Shown here piece by piece: positions 18,984-28,075 of a stretch of 64,000 bases of DNA. The position numbers and the translations under genes are program-made. Source of the stretch: Bradyrhizobiaceae bacterium (GTDB taxonomy: Bacteria > Pseudomonadota > Alphaproteobacteria > Rhizobiales > Xanthobacteraceae); NCBI GenBank assembly GCA_003963145.1, contig RXJJ01000022.1, forward strand, positions 89,211-153,210, in the 5' to 3' direction. The notes below the pieces were generated by a model that did not search any database, was not told where the DNA came from, and was given only the letters and a program-made list of their open reading frames with translations. Every line of letters begins with the position of its first letter. Positions within the stretch are counted from its first letter, which is position 1.

Positions 18984-20450
18984 ATGCCGCAACAGATTCG
19001 ACCGACCATGACCGCCAGCACCGCTGAAATCCTGCAGAATTCACAGGAATATACCGTGTCCGAACTCTCCTCCGCGCTGAAGCGGACGGTGGAGAGCGCC
19101 TATGACCATGTGCGGGTGCGCGGCGAGATTTCGGGCTTTCGCGGGCCGCATTCCTCGGGCCATTGCTATTTCGCGCTCAAGGACGATTCCGCCAAGATCG
19201 AGGCGGTGATCTGGAAGGGCGTGCATGGCCGGATGAAATTCAAGCCGCAGGAAGGCCTCGAGATCATCGCGACCGGCAAGCTCACCACCTATCCCGGCTC
19301 GTCGAAATACCAGATCGTGATCGAAGCCATCGAGCCCGCGGGTGTCGGCGCGCTGATGGCGCTGATGGAAGAGCGAAAGAAGAAGCTCGCTGCCGAGGGC
19401 CTGTTCGACGAGGCGCGCAAGCAGCTTCTGCCATGGCTGCCGGAGGTGATCGGCGTCGTCACCTCTCCCACCGGCGCGGTGATCCGCGACATCCTGCACC
19501 GGCTGGAGGACCGCTTTCCGCGCCGCGTGCTGGTGTGGCCGGTGCGGGTACAGGGCGAAGGCTCCGCCGAGCAGATCGCGGCGGCCATTCACGGGTTCAA
19601 CGCCCTGGAGGAAGACGGCAGGATTCCAAGGCCTGATCTTCTGATCGTCGCGCGCGGCGGCGGCTCGCTGGAGGACCTGTGGTCGTTCAACGAGGAAATC
19701 GTCGTGCGGGCCGCTGCGGAGAGCATGATCCCTCTGATTTCCGCTGTGGGACATGAAACCGACATCACGTTGATCGATTTTGCGGCCGACAGGCGTGCGC
19801 CGACGCCGACAGCGGCCGCTGAAATGGCCGTGCCGGTTCGCGCCGAGCTCGCGGTCGAAATTTCCAATCTGGCGCGCCGCAGCTTCGCCTGCTGGCAGCG
19901 CGGACAGGAGCATCGCCGCGCCGAGCTGCGCAGCGCCGCCCGCGCACTGCCGAAACTGCAGGACCTGCTCGCCATTCCGCGTCAGCGGCTCGACCGCGCC
20001 AGCGCGCATCTGCCCCGCGCGCTGCGCGCCAACACCCATGTCTATGATCGCCGTCTCTCCATGGTGAGCGGACGGCTCACCGTCACGGCGCTGAGAACGC
20101 AGATCGAGCGCGGCCGTGAGCGGGTCGGACGGCTTGCCGATACCGCGCAGCGCTGCGGCAAGGCCGTGATCGAGCAGCGGCGTACGCGCCTGTCTCATAT
20201 TGGCCAATTGCTGGCTGCGCTATCCTATAAAGGCGTGCTGTCGCGCGGTTTCGCCCTGGTTCGCGATGCACAGGGCCATCCCCTTCACGCCGCAGCGGAC
20301 GTCATTCCCGGCGCGGCGCTTAACATCGAATTTGCCGACGGGCGTGTGGATGCGCTCGCGCAAGGCGAACCGCCAGCGTCAAAGCCAAAACCGGCCGCGA
20401 AACGCACAACCGATTTCGGTATCAAGAAAGTTCAGGGCGATCTTTTCTAA
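18984..20450 (+). CDS. xseA: Exodeoxyribonuclease VII large subunit
   Basis: XseA, with the small subunit XseB (not in this window), degrades single-stranded DNA. The 488-residue protein has the N-terminal OB fold ([34 protein letters not shown]), then the catalytic core with [29 protein letters not shown] and [22 protein letters not shown] Met at 19008 (MTASTAEI) is an alternative start; neither has a strong ribosome site. The C-terminus ends [11 protein letters not shown], a conserved family tail. Confidence 0.95.
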   Translation: MPQQIRPTMTASTAEILQNSQEYTVSELSSALKRTVESAYDHVRVRGEISGFRGPHSSGHCYFALKDDSAKIEAVIWKGVHGRMKFKPQEGLEIIATGKLTTYPGSSKYQIVIEAIEPAGVGALMALMEERKKKLAAEGLFDEARKQLLPWLPEVIGVVTSPTGAVIRDILHRLEDRFPRRVLVWPVRVQGEGSAEQIAAAIHGFNALEEDGRIPRPDLLIVARGGGSLEDLWSFNEEIVVRAAAESMIPLISAVGHETDITLIDFAADRRAPTPTAAAEMAVPVRAELAVEISNLARRSFACWQRGQEHRRAELRSAARALPKLQDLLAIPRQRLDRASAHLPRALRANTHVYDRRLSMVSGRLTVTALRTQIERGRERVGRLADTAQRCGKAVIEQRRTRLSHIGQLLAALSYKGVLSRGFALVRDAQGHPLHAAADVIPGAALNIEFADGRVDALAQGEPPASKPKPAAKRTTDFGIKKVQGDLF

Positions 20451-20550
20451 AATTGCACCCGTGTAAACCGCATCGGTTTCGGGCGGATTTCCGGGGTTCA
20501 CAATCGGGGACGGCTCCTTATATTGGGGCGACTGATCGAAGGACGACACC

Positions 20551-20778
20551 GTGCTCAATAAATTCGGCCCCTCGGGCCATGGCGAAGCCAGGCTCGAATA
20601 TCTCGACGGCGATTTTCGTGTGATCGCGCCCGGCTCCTACGTCACCTGTGCGGTGACCGGTGAGCATATTCCGCTCGACGAATTGAAATACTGGAGTGTC
20701 GACCGGCAGGAAGCCTATGCCACGCCAGAGGCTGTTTTGAAGCGTCATTATCCCGGTGCGCTCAAAAACAAGAGCTGA
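20551..20778 (+). CDS. DUF2093 protein
   Basis: A 75-residue protein matching the DUF2093 family by its FRVIAPGSYVTCAVTG, IPLDELKYWSVDRQEAY and the C-terminal KRHYPG segments. Function is unknown; the family is small, soluble and largely alphaproteobacterial. It starts with GTG, 100 bases after xseA on the same strand, and I recall it near xseA in relatives, so cotranscription is plausible. Confidence 0.85.
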   Translation: MLNKFGPSGHGEARLEYLDGDFRVIAPGSYVTCAVTGEHIPLDELKYWSVDRQEAYATPEAVLKRHYPGALKNKS

Positions 20779-20780
20779 CG

Positions 20781-21800
20781 TTAGAGCGTCTCGTATCCCT
20801 GAATCTTCGCGAAGCGGTCAGCGAGATATCCCCGTAACGCCGCCTCATCTCCGATCTCAAGCGTCACGGCAAACGGCGTGATCTGATCCGCCCATCCCGC
20901 GAGAGCGGGGGTGCTGGCAATACGCACGAAATCCTTCTCGGTCGTCACAAGCAGCAGCCCTTGATCGGCCGCATCCGAGACCACAAGCTCGATCTCCGCA
21001 CGGGTGAAAGGATGATGGTCGGGGAAGATTCGCTCCTCGGCGACGTCAATGCCGCAGGTCCGCAGCGTCGTAAAGAAACGCGCCGGGTCGCCGATGCCCG
21101 CAAAGGCCAGCACGCGGCGCCCGCGCAGATGTTTCAGCAAATCCCGGTCCGGCACCAGCACGGCGCGCAGCACGGATTTTCCCTGTGCCGAAATTTTGTC
21201 GGCGATATCGTCGGCCCCACGTCCCTGCCCGATCACGATCAGCGCATCGGTGCGCGCGAGCTGGGACGCTAGCGGCGCGCGAAGCGGGCCCGAGGGAAAC
21301 ACAAGACCGTTCCCCACTCCGCGCATGCCATCAATCACGATCAGCGAGATATCCTTGATCAGCGCCGGGTTCTGAAAGCCGTCGTCGAGCAGAATGACGC
21401 TGGCGCCCTCGCTCCGGGCCAGCGCCGCGCCTGCGGGGCGATCACGCGAGACGACCACCGGCACGCGCGACGCCATCATCAGGGGCTCGTCGCCGACATC
21501 GCCCGCGGTGTGGCGAACACGATCGACAAGAAGAGGGCCGCGCAACCGGCCGCCATACCCCCGGCTGACCACAAACGGCCGCTCGCCCATACCGGTGAGA
21601 ATTTTGGCGAGCGCCAGGGTTGTCGGCGTTTTGCCGGCGCCACCCAGATGATAATTGCCGACGCAAAAGACCGGGATTCCGGCCGATACGCCCGGTCGCG
21701 ACATGCGCCGCTCGGTGATCGCTCCGTATATTTTTGCAAAGGGCCACAACAACCACGACAGCGGTGACGGCGAGCCGTACCAGAAGCCGGGTTCACGCAT
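20781..21800 (-). CDS. lpxK: Tetraacyldisaccharide 4'-kinase
   Basis: LpxK phosphorylates the lipid A disaccharide at the 4' position on the inner membrane. The 339-residue protein has an N-terminal membrane-associated helix (MREPGFWYGSPSPLSWLLWP), the P-loop GNYHLGGAGKTPT (~49-60), SRGYGG and ILLDDGFQNP. The start at 21800 was chosen over an upstream in-frame start at 21899, which lies in waaA; it leaves an 8-base overlap with the waaA end, in keeping with tight coupling in this lipid A cluster. Confidence 0.95.
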   Translation of the reverse strand: MREPGFWYGSPSPLSWLLWPFAKIYGAITERRMSRPGVSAGIPVFCVGNYHLGGAGKTPTTLALAKILTGMGERPFVVSRGYGGRLRGPLLVDRVRHTAGDVGDEPLMMASRVPVVVSRDRPAGAALARSEGASVILLDDGFQNPALIKDISLIVIDGMRGVGNGLVFPSGPLRAPLASQLARTDALIVIGQGRGADDIADKISAQGKSVLRAVLVPDRDLLKHLRGRRVLAFAGIGDPARFFTTLRTCGIDVAEERIFPDHHPFTRAEIELVVSDAADQGLLLVTTEKDFVRIASTPALAGWADQITPFAVTLEIGDEAALRGYLADRFAKIQGYETL

Positions 21801-23097
21801 CGACCGACGCCCGTTCAAGGCGCAGTTGCAAAAGATATGGCTCGAGCGCCGCCAGTGTCCGGTCAAGCGCGCCGCCAAGCCGTTCCACGACGCCGGCACC
21901 CGCGCCGCTTACCCGCGTCCGCGCAACCGGATTGGACAAAAGATGTCCCAGCAACTTGACGAAGTGTTCGTCATTGTCCGCCTGCAGCGCGCCGCCATTG
22001 CTGCCAAGAGCACCGTAGATTTCGCCAAAATTGAACACATGCGGGCCGTGCACCACCGCCGCGCCGAGCTTGATGGCCTCGATCGGGTTCTGTCCGCCAT
22101 GCTCGACCAGCGAGCCGCCCATGAACACCACCGGCGCGAGGCGATAGAACAACCCGAGTTCGCCCATCGTATCCGCGACATAAACGTCGGTGTTCGCGCT
22201 CGGCATGTCCGATTTCGAACGCAGGGCAGTTTGCAAGCCGGCGCTGGCGATCATACGCGCGATCGCATGACCACGCTGCGGATGACGCGGCACAATGACG
22301 GTGAGCAGCGACGGGATGCGTCCGGCGAGACGCCGATGCGCATCGAGGATAATTTCCTCCTCGCCGGGATGCGTCGAGGCCGCGACAAAAACTGTCCTGC
22401 GCTGGGTCATCAGCTTGAGACGGTCGAGTTTGGCCGGGTCTGCCGGCGGGGCCTTCACATCGAGTTTGAGATTTCCCGACGTAAGGACATTCGGACTGCC
22501 GAGCGCGGTAAACCGCTCTGCATCGACATCCGATTGCGCCAGACACAGATCGAAGCAGGACAACAACGTCGAGATCGTGCCGTAGGCCCTGTTCCAGCGA
22601 GGAAACGATCGCTGCGACATGCGCCCGTTGATGAGCACGAGGGGAATGCGCCTTTCGGCGGCACCGAGCAGCATATTGGGCCACAGATCGGACTCGATGA
22701 ACAGCGCCAGATCCGGCTGCCAGTGATCCAGGAACTGATCGACAAACTGCGGCGTATCGAAGGGAATGTATTGATGGATGACATCCGGTGGAAAACGCCG
22801 CGCAGCGATTCCCGCCGAGGTCACGGTGCCTGACGTGAGCAATATCCGCACATGAAGCGCGCGCAGCCGCTCGATCAATTCGCCGGCCGCCAGAACCTCT
22901 CCGACGCTGGCGCCATGAATCCAGATGAGCGGCTCAAGGGGACGCTCGACATTGGCGATGCCGCGCCGCTCGCCGAGCCGTTCGGGATCTTCCTTGCCCT
23001 GACGCAGCCGCCGCGCCGTAATCATCCCGGTCAGCGGCACGGCCAGCCTGGAAACGGCGCGATAAAGATGCAGCGTCAGGGGAAGATCGCTAGGCAT
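21793..23097 (-). CDS. waaA: 3-deoxy-D-manno-octulosonic acid (Kdo) transferase
   Basis: WaaA (KdtA) adds Kdo to lipid IVA, joining lipid A to the LPS core. The protein (434 residues from this start) has the GT30 N-terminal domain WIHGASVGEVLAA, LLTSGTVTSA, ALFIESDLWPNML, and the C-terminal GGSLVEHGGQNPIEA donor-binding segment. I use the ATG at 23097 (MPSDLPLTLHLYR), with GAGGCAG upstream, instead of the ATG at 23115; it overlaps the acyltransferase stop by 8 bases. It precedes lpxK. Confidence 0.94.
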   Translation of the reverse strand: MPSDLPLTLHLYRAVSRLAVPLTGMITARRLRQGKEDPERLGERRGIANVERPLEPLIWIHGASVGEVLAAGELIERLRALHVRILLTSGTVTSAGIAARRFPPDVIHQYIPFDTPQFVDQFLDHWQPDLALFIESDLWPNMLLGAAERRIPLVLINGRMSQRSFPRWNRAYGTISTLLSCFDLCLAQSDVDAERFTALGSPNVLTSGNLKLDVKAPPADPAKLDRLKLMTQRRTVFVAASTHPGEEEIILDAHRRLAGRIPSLLTVIVPRHPQRGHAIARMIASAGLQTALRSKSDMPSANTDVYVADTMGELGLFYRLAPVVFMGGSLVEHGGQNPIEAIKLGAAVVHGPHVFNFGEIYGALGSNGGALQADNDEHFVKLLGHLLSNPVARTRVSGAGAGVVERLGGALDRTLAALEPYLLQLRLERASVDA

Positions 23098-23815
23098 CGG
23101 CTGCCTCGTTGCCATCCTCGAGTCGATATCCGACCGAATTATAAGCGCGAGCGGTCACTTCGTTCAGGCTGGTCTCCAGCGCCTGGCGCGCCAGTTCCAT
23201 TTTCTCGTTGTCCGCATCGGGCGGAATACGAATGAAATCGCCCGCGACAATGGCGCCACGCCCAAACGGCAAATGGATGACAGACCGGTCCCAATTATTC
23301 AACCGACGAAAGCGGGAAGTCGCAATCGCAACCGGCATGATGGGTCGGCCGGACTCGCGTGCCAGCATAATGATGCCGAGGCCGGCCTTGCGTGAAACTT
23401 TCGGGACATCGGCGGTCACGGCCATGTTGCAACCATCATTGAGCGTACGAAGCATTTCCTTGAAAGCGCTGACGCCGCCCTTGCGCTGAAACTCTCTGCC
23501 GTGATCGCCTGATCCCCTTATAGTGCCGACACCCAGACGCTGCGCCGCGATGGCGTTGATTTCCCCGTCCGAATGGCGGGAGATCAGAACTTTTCCCGCG
23601 TATTTACTGCGCTTTACAAAGGGCATCAGGAAATGCTGCCCATGCCAGAAGGTCATGATCAGCGGCATCTCGGGTTCGGCGCGCTTGTAAATATCCGGCG
23701 GATCAATGCTGAACCTGTTGGTAAGCCAGACGAGCCGCAGGAACTCGGCCGCGAGAAAACCCGCGCTGCGCTGGACCCAGACGCTCTTCGATAATTTACG
23801 GAGAAATGATTTCAA
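23090..23815 (-). CDS. DUF374 / lysophospholipid-acyltransferase-like protein
   Basis: A 241-residue member of the DUF374 branch of the acyltransferase superfamily. The catalytic-type motif is HGQHF in MTFWHGQHFLMPF, followed by ISRHSDGEINA, GSGDHGREF and an AVTADVPKVSR segment. The N-terminus holds a hydrophobic stretch that could tether it to the inner membrane. Because it is translationally coupled to waaA and lpxK (8-base overlap downstream, 4-base overlap upstream), I infer an acylation step on lipid A or another envelope lipid, but the acceptor is not known from sequence. Confidence 0.85.
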   Translation of the reverse strand: MKSFLRKLSKSVWVQRSAGFLAAEFLRLVWLTNRFSIDPPDIYKRAEPEMPLIMTFWHGQHFLMPFVKRSKYAGKVLISRHSDGEINAIAAQRLGVGTIRGSGDHGREFQRKGGVSAFKEMLRTLNDGCNMAVTADVPKVSRKAGLGIIMLARESGRPIMPVAIATSRFRRLNNWDRSVIHLPFGRGAIVAGDFIRIPPDADNEKMELARQALETSLNEVTARAYNSVGYRLEDGNEAADA

Positions 23816-24060
23816 GATGCGGACTTCGAATCGCTACCCGGATCGAGCAGGCGATGGAGATGCACGATGAAATAACGCATATGGGCGTTATCGACCGACT
23901 GTTGCGCCTTCCCGCGCCACGCCGCGTGGGCGGTCGCATAGTTCGGATAAAGTCCAACGACTTCGACCTTATCGAGGTCCTTGAACGTCACGCCGCTCAG
24001 ATCGGATAACTCGCCTCCGATGACAAGATGAAGCAACTGGGGCTGGGCAGTACTGGACAT
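23812..24060 (-). CDS. DUF4170 protein
   Basis: An 82-residue soluble protein resembling DUF4170: LLHLVIGGELSDLSG, VEVVGLYPNYATAHAAWRGKAQ, MRYFIVHLHRLLDP. The family is alphaproteobacterial and regularly sits in the lpxK-waaA neighbourhood. Its stop overlaps the acyltransferase start by 4 bases (ATGA), so the two products are probably made together. No catalytic residues are evident; a small accessory or regulatory role is a guess. Confidence 0.85.
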   Translation of the reverse strand: MSSTAQPQLLHLVIGGELSDLSGVTFKDLDKVEVVGLYPNYATAHAAWRGKAQQSVDNAHMRYFIVHLHRLLDPGSDSKSAS

Positions 24061-24126
24061 GGCTTCACTTTCCGGATCGGCTGTCGGTCGAGCGGCGCTT
24101 TGAAAGATCGAATCGAAAACGCCGCA

Positions 24127-24927
24127 TTAAAAACCGGGGTTATTCTGAAAGTAAGTAACAAGGCGACGATGACGCTCTCGCCCCGCAGCTAATAGCAATC
24201 CGTGCGTAATATCGGAACGGTTAAAAACGAGGCGATCGCCGTTAATTTCAGTCATTGCCCCGCCTGCTTCTTGGACGATCAGGCTGGCCGCGGCCAGATC
24301 CCAATCCTGGCTACGCCCTCCGGCGCAAGCCACGTCGATCCGGCTGTCCGCAACCCGGCACAACCGGAGCGCGAGCGAACCGATACGGGGCTCAACGCTC
24401 ACATTTTCCCCGATTTGCTCAAGTCGGCCGATCAGGGTTTTCGGTCCGGCGACCCGTGCGAAATCGAGTGTGTCACCGCGGCTCGCTTGTACCGCGACGC
24501 CATTGAGTTCGGCTCCCGCGCTCCGTGCCGCGAAATAGAATTCTCCGGTTACTGGCGCGAACACCGCCCCGAGAACGGGCGACCCGCCACTTACAAGTGC
24601 CACGCTGATGGACCAGTCGTCCCGGCCCGCAAGATAGGAGCGCGTGCCGTCAATCGGGTCGACGATCCAGATCAGCCTTTTATCCAGCCGGGAGGGGTCC
24701 TCGGCGCTCTCCTCCGACAACCAGCCGCAACCCGGCACCGCCGCCCGCAGGCGCGCCGCGATCAGATCGTTCACCGCGATATCGGCTTCGGAAACGGGCG
24801 ACGAAACGCCCTTGGTCCAGGTCTTCAGGTCGGTGCGAAACATCCGCAGCGCCAGCGCGCCAGCCTCGCGCACCGTATCGGTCAGGAGCGTTGCGTAAGC
24901 AGAGGTGTCAGGTTCAGCGTCCGGCAA
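24127..24927 (-). CDS. CysQ-like 3'(2'),5'-bisphosphate nucleotidase / inositol-monophosphatase family
   Basis: A 266-residue Mg-dependent phosphatase. The metal site is formed by LSEES, DPIDGTRSY (about residue 91) and the late WDLAAASLIVQEAGG. CysQ removes the 3'-phosphate from PAP; the inositol monophosphatase branch is the alternative and I cannot separate them firmly. The start is TTG at 24927: it has AAGGA seven bases upstream, no in-frame ATG exists before the conserved helix, and it overlaps the end of the PmbA-like gene by 14 bases. Confidence 0.85.
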   Translation of the reverse strand: MPDAEPDTSAYATLLTDTVREAGALALRMFRTDLKTWTKGVSSPVSEADIAVNDLIAARLRAAVPGCGWLSEESAEDPSRLDKRLIWIVDPIDGTRSYLAGRDDWSISVALVSGGSPVLGAVFAPVTGEFYFAARSAGAELNGVAVQASRGDTLDFARVAGPKTLIGRLEQIGENVSVEPRIGSLALRLCRVADSRIDVACAGGRSQDWDLAAASLIVQEAGGAMTEINGDRLVFNRSDITHGLLLAAGRERHRRLVTYFQNNPGF

Positions 24928-26314
24928 CCGTCAATCCTTCGACCCGGACCGTCGGCGAGTTGACACCGTATTTGAATGTCAGATCGTTTGCGGGCTGCAT
25001 CGACTTGAAGATATCGAACAGATGTCCGGCAATCGTCACTTCGCTGACGGCGTAAGTTCGTTCGCCGTTCTCGATCCAGAACCCGGCCGCGCCGCGGCTA
25101 TAATCGCCGGTGACGCCATTGACCCCGGAACCGATCAGATCGGTGATATAGAAGCCTTCCTTGATATCGGCCATCAATTCGGCCGGCGTCACGGAGCCGG
25201 CTTCCAGATGAAGATTATAAGGCCCCGGCGAAGGCGACGACGACACGCCGCGATGCGCGTTGCCGGTGGTGACCATGCCGAGTTCGCGCGCGGTCGCGCA
25301 ATCGAGCAGCCATGAAGTCAGAACGCCATCGTCGATAATCGCGAGTTTCTTGACCGCGACCCCCTCTGCATCGAAAGTCTGGGAACGCAACCCGCGTACG
25401 CGCAGCGGATCGTCGATAATGCGGATGTTACTGCCGAACAATTGCGCGCCGAGCTTGTCCTTGAGAAAACTGCTCTTGCGTGCGACCGACGCGCCGTTCA
25501 CTGCGCCGACCAGATGGCCAACCAGCGAAGATGCAACGCGCGGATCGAACACGACCGGCACCTTGCAGGTGGCAACCTTGCGCGGGTTGACGCGCGCCAC
25601 CGTGCGCTCGCCCGCGCTACGGCCGACGCTTTGCGGCGACATCAGATCCCCGGCGTGGATGGCCGACGTGAAATCGTAATCGCGCTCCATGCCGGTGCCT
25701 TCGCCGGCAATCGTCATGACCGAGATGCTTTGGTTCGAGCGCAGATACGCGCCATGAAACCCGGTGCTGGTCACCAGCACCATGCCGCCGATGCCCGCCG
25801 ACGCCGAGGCGCCGCCCGACTTCGATACGCCGTTTACTGAAAGCCCGGCAGCTTCGGCTTCCTGTGCGCGGCGTTCGAGTTCGCCGACCGAAGGCAGAAC
25901 CGGATCGAGCAATTGCAGATCGGCGAATTGCTTCGCAAGAAGCGAGGGATCGGCAAGACCGACATAATCGTCGTCGGGTGCCACCCGCGCCATCGCGACC
26001 GCGCGCTCGGCGAGTTTAGCGACATTGTCGCCGCCGACATCGTTTGTGGACACTACCGCCTGCCGCTTTCCGACAAAGACGCGCAGCCCGACATCGTCGC
26101 CCTCGGACCGCTCGGACTCTTCCACCTTGCCGTCGCGCACCTCGACGCCCTGCGATACGCCGCGCACCGCGACCGCGTCAGCCGCGTCCGCGCCGGCACG
26201 CTTCGCGGCATCGACCAGACGCTGCGCAAGTTCGCTGAGTGGCGCCTGATCCAGCAGATCGGATTGTGCGGGTTTGGAAAATTTCGAGGTTTGGGGATTT
26301 GGTGAAGAGATCAC
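24914..26314 (-). CDS. pmbA: TldD/PmbA family protein (PmbA/TldE-like)
   Basis: TldD and TldE (PmbA) form a heteromeric metalloprotease that trims peptides such as microcins and degrades CcdA. This 466-residue protein has the family features DVGLRVFVGKRQAVVST, VVFDPRVASSLVGHLVGAVNGASV, SGVNGVTGDYSRGAAGFWIENGE and the C-terminal VNSPTVRVEGLTVAG. It lacks an HExxxH motif, so it is the TldE/PmbA type, not the zinc-bearing TldD. No tldD is in the window. It leads the - strand run toward lpxK. Confidence 0.9.
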   Translation of the reverse strand: MISSPNPQTSKFSKPAQSDLLDQAPLSELAQRLVDAAKRAGADAADAVAVRGVSQGVEVRDGKVEESERSEGDDVGLRVFVGKRQAVVSTNDVGGDNVAKLAERAVAMARVAPDDDYVGLADPSLLAKQFADLQLLDPVLPSVGELERRAQEAEAAGLSVNGVSKSGGASASAGIGGMVLVTSTGFHGAYLRSNQSISVMTIAGEGTGMERDYDFTSAIHAGDLMSPQSVGRSAGERTVARVNPRKVATCKVPVVFDPRVASSLVGHLVGAVNGASVARKSSFLKDKLGAQLFGSNIRIIDDPLRVRGLRSQTFDAEGVAVKKLAIIDDGVLTSWLLDCATARELGMVTTGNAHRGVSSSPSPGPYNLHLEAGSVTPAELMADIKEGFYITDLIGSGVNGVTGDYSRGAAGFWIENGERTYAVSEVTIAGHLFDIFKSMQPANDLTFKYGVNSPTVRVEGLTVAGR

Positions 26315-26586
26315 GAACAGGATTCCGCAGCTTGGTTTAGAATTTTCTATATTGTCAGATGTGCCCGTTTTACGGCGATTTCAAGCATTTCCGGCATCGG
26401 GTTGGAAAGATATTCGCCCGTTCCGCAATCTCTCGTCAATCATCCGCGCCAACCACTCGTCAATCATGAGATTCGAAGCAACACCTGCAACGCGCGATTA
26501 ACCAGCCTTATTAAGCGGAATCCGACACCGCTCTGGCAATCTCCACACATCGACCGGGAACATAATCCCGGCAGGGAGATAAAGCC
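26315..26586. other. Divergent intergenic region between pmbA and the DUF6101 gene
   Basis: 272 bases without a supportable gene. The part next to pmbA (26330-26360) is AT-rich (AGAATTTTCTATATTGTC) and probably holds its promoter. I see no operator or hairpin worth naming. Confidence 0.5.
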
Positions 26587-27117
26587 GTGAGGCGTCAATA
26601 CGGAGTTGGCGGGGTGCAACCCGCCGGGTCGGGCCGCAACCTGCGGCTCGACCCGCTTTCTTTGCCGGCCTGCTACGAAGCGCGTGACATGCGCGCCGAT
26701 GGCGGATCGCGGCATATCGAAATCAATCGCGAGCGCGTTCTGGTGCGCCGTGCGGTGCGCGGCATCAGCATGACGGTGCAGGTGCGCATTCGCGAGTTTC
26801 TCGGGATCGCCTGCCGCGAGACTGACGAGGGGCAGGCTCTCGTTCTCACCCACCGCGATCCTTCGCTGTCGATTCCCCTTTTGGTGAGTGCCGACGGCGA
26901 CGAAATCGAACGGGCCTGGATGCAATGGAGCGACCTGTTCGCCCTTCCCCAGATCGAGGAAGAATGCGATATCGCTCACGAGCCGGCACCACGCCGCCGC
27001 CGCCGCAACGCGATTCGCACGCGCCGTCCGAAATTTCTGCTACGTCGCCGTGCCGGACGCACCTCTCAGGAAGCATCCGTCTACCGCGACGAACGCGAGA
27101 TCATTGCGCGGCATTAA
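26587..27117 (+). CDS. DUF6101 family protein
   Basis: A 176-residue protein starting at GTG, resembling the DUF6101 family I know from Bradyrhizobium relatives. The N-terminal two thirds look globular (LRLDPLSLPACYEARD, VLVRRAVRGISMTVQVRI, ALVLTHRDPSLSIPLL). The C-terminal ~45 residues are very basic (PRRRRRNAIRTRRPKFLLRR) and could bind nucleic acid or membrane surfaces. No catalytic motif is visible. It stands alone on the + strand and converges on ubiA with 7 bases between the ends. Confidence 0.75.
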   Translation: MRRQYGVGGVQPAGSGRNLRLDPLSLPACYEARDMRADGGSRHIEINRERVLVRRAVRGISMTVQVRIREFLGIACRETDEGQALVLTHRDPSLSIPLLVSADGDEIERAWMQWSDLFALPQIEEECDIAHEPAPRRRRRNAIRTRRPKFLLRRRAGRTSQEASVYRDEREIIARH

Positions 27118-27124
27118 GCGGGTT

Positions 27125-28060
27125 TCAGGAAGAGCGTATCATCGCATCCGCCAGAAGTCCGGCGAACAACAGCAGCCCTGCGTCGCGATTAGACCTGAAC
27201 ACGCGCAGGCATAAGCCCGGATCGCGGATATCGGTTCGCGCAATCTGCCAGGCCAGATGCGCCGCGAAGGCGGCCAGACCGAGATAGGACGGCCAGCCCG
27301 CACCGGCGGCATGCAGCGACAGAGCAATCAACGTCACCGCGAGGCCGTAAAACACCATCAGCATGGCGCGTGTACGCGGCCCGAACAGAAGCGCGGTGGA
27401 TTTCACACCGATCAGAGCATCGTCGTCTGTATCCTGATGGGCGTAGATGGTGTCGTAGCCAATCACCCAGGCAATCGACCCGGCATAGAGCAGGAGAGAG
27501 CTGGCGTCGATGCGGCCGAGAATAACGGCAAATCCCATCAGCGCGCCCCACGAAAACGCGAGACCGAGCACGACCTGCGGCCAGTAGGTGATTCGTTTCA
27601 TGAATGGGTAGATCGCCACGACGCCGAGCGAGGCGATACCGGTCATCACTGCGAAACGATTGAACTGCAGCAGGACCAGAAAACCCGCCGCCAGCTGAGC
27701 GATCAGAAATACGTAGGCCTCTTTGACGTTCACCTGCCCCGCCGGGATCGGCCGCGAGCGCGTCCGCTCGACCCTGGCATCGAGATCGCGGTCGGTGATG
27801 TCATTCCATGTGCAACCCGCGCCGCGCATCACGAATGCACCGATCGCGAACAGCACGATCACCCAGGCCAAGTCCCGGACGGAATGCGCAACGCCCGCCG
27901 CCAGCGCGGCAGACCAGAGACATGGGATCAACAGCAGCCAGGAGCCGATCGGACGGTCCATCCGCGCCAGACGCAAATAGGGTCTCATCCAGAGTGGCGC
28001 GTGGGTATCGACCCAATTGGCCGTGGCGTCGGCGACCGGTGTCGCGATGTCGCCGGTCAT
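27125..28060 (-). CDS. ubiA: 4-hydroxybenzoate polyprenyltransferase
   Basis: UbiA attaches the polyprenyl tail to 4-hydroxybenzoate in ubiquinone synthesis, in the inner membrane. The 311-residue protein has about nine hydrophobic helices. The two Mg-diphosphate motifs are NDITDRDLD (86-94) and YDTIYAHQDTDDD (~205-217). The length and motif spacing are normal. It is followed on the same strand, in gene order, by nothing related to quinones; ubiquinone genes must be elsewhere. Confidence 0.94.
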   Translation of the reverse strand: MTGDIATPVADATANWVDTHAPLWMRPYLRLARMDRPIGSWLLLIPCLWSAALAAGVAHSVRDLAWVIVLFAIGAFVMRGAGCTWNDITDRDLDARVERTRSRPIPAGQVNVKEAYVFLIAQLAAGFLVLLQFNRFAVMTGIASLGVVAIYPFMKRITYWPQVVLGLAFSWGALMGFAVILGRIDASSLLLYAGSIAWVIGYDTIYAHQDTDDDALIGVKSTALLFGPRTRAMLMVFYGLAVTLIALSLHAAGAGWPSYLGLAAFAAHLAWQIARTDIRDPGLCLRVFRSNRDAGLLLFAGLLADAMIRSS

Positions 28061-28075
28061 CGCAGACCGGACCGG

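Noticed and set aside
19041..20207. A 388-residue frame opposite xseA
   Set aside because: Codon-bias shadow; the + strand carries all exonuclease VII motifs.
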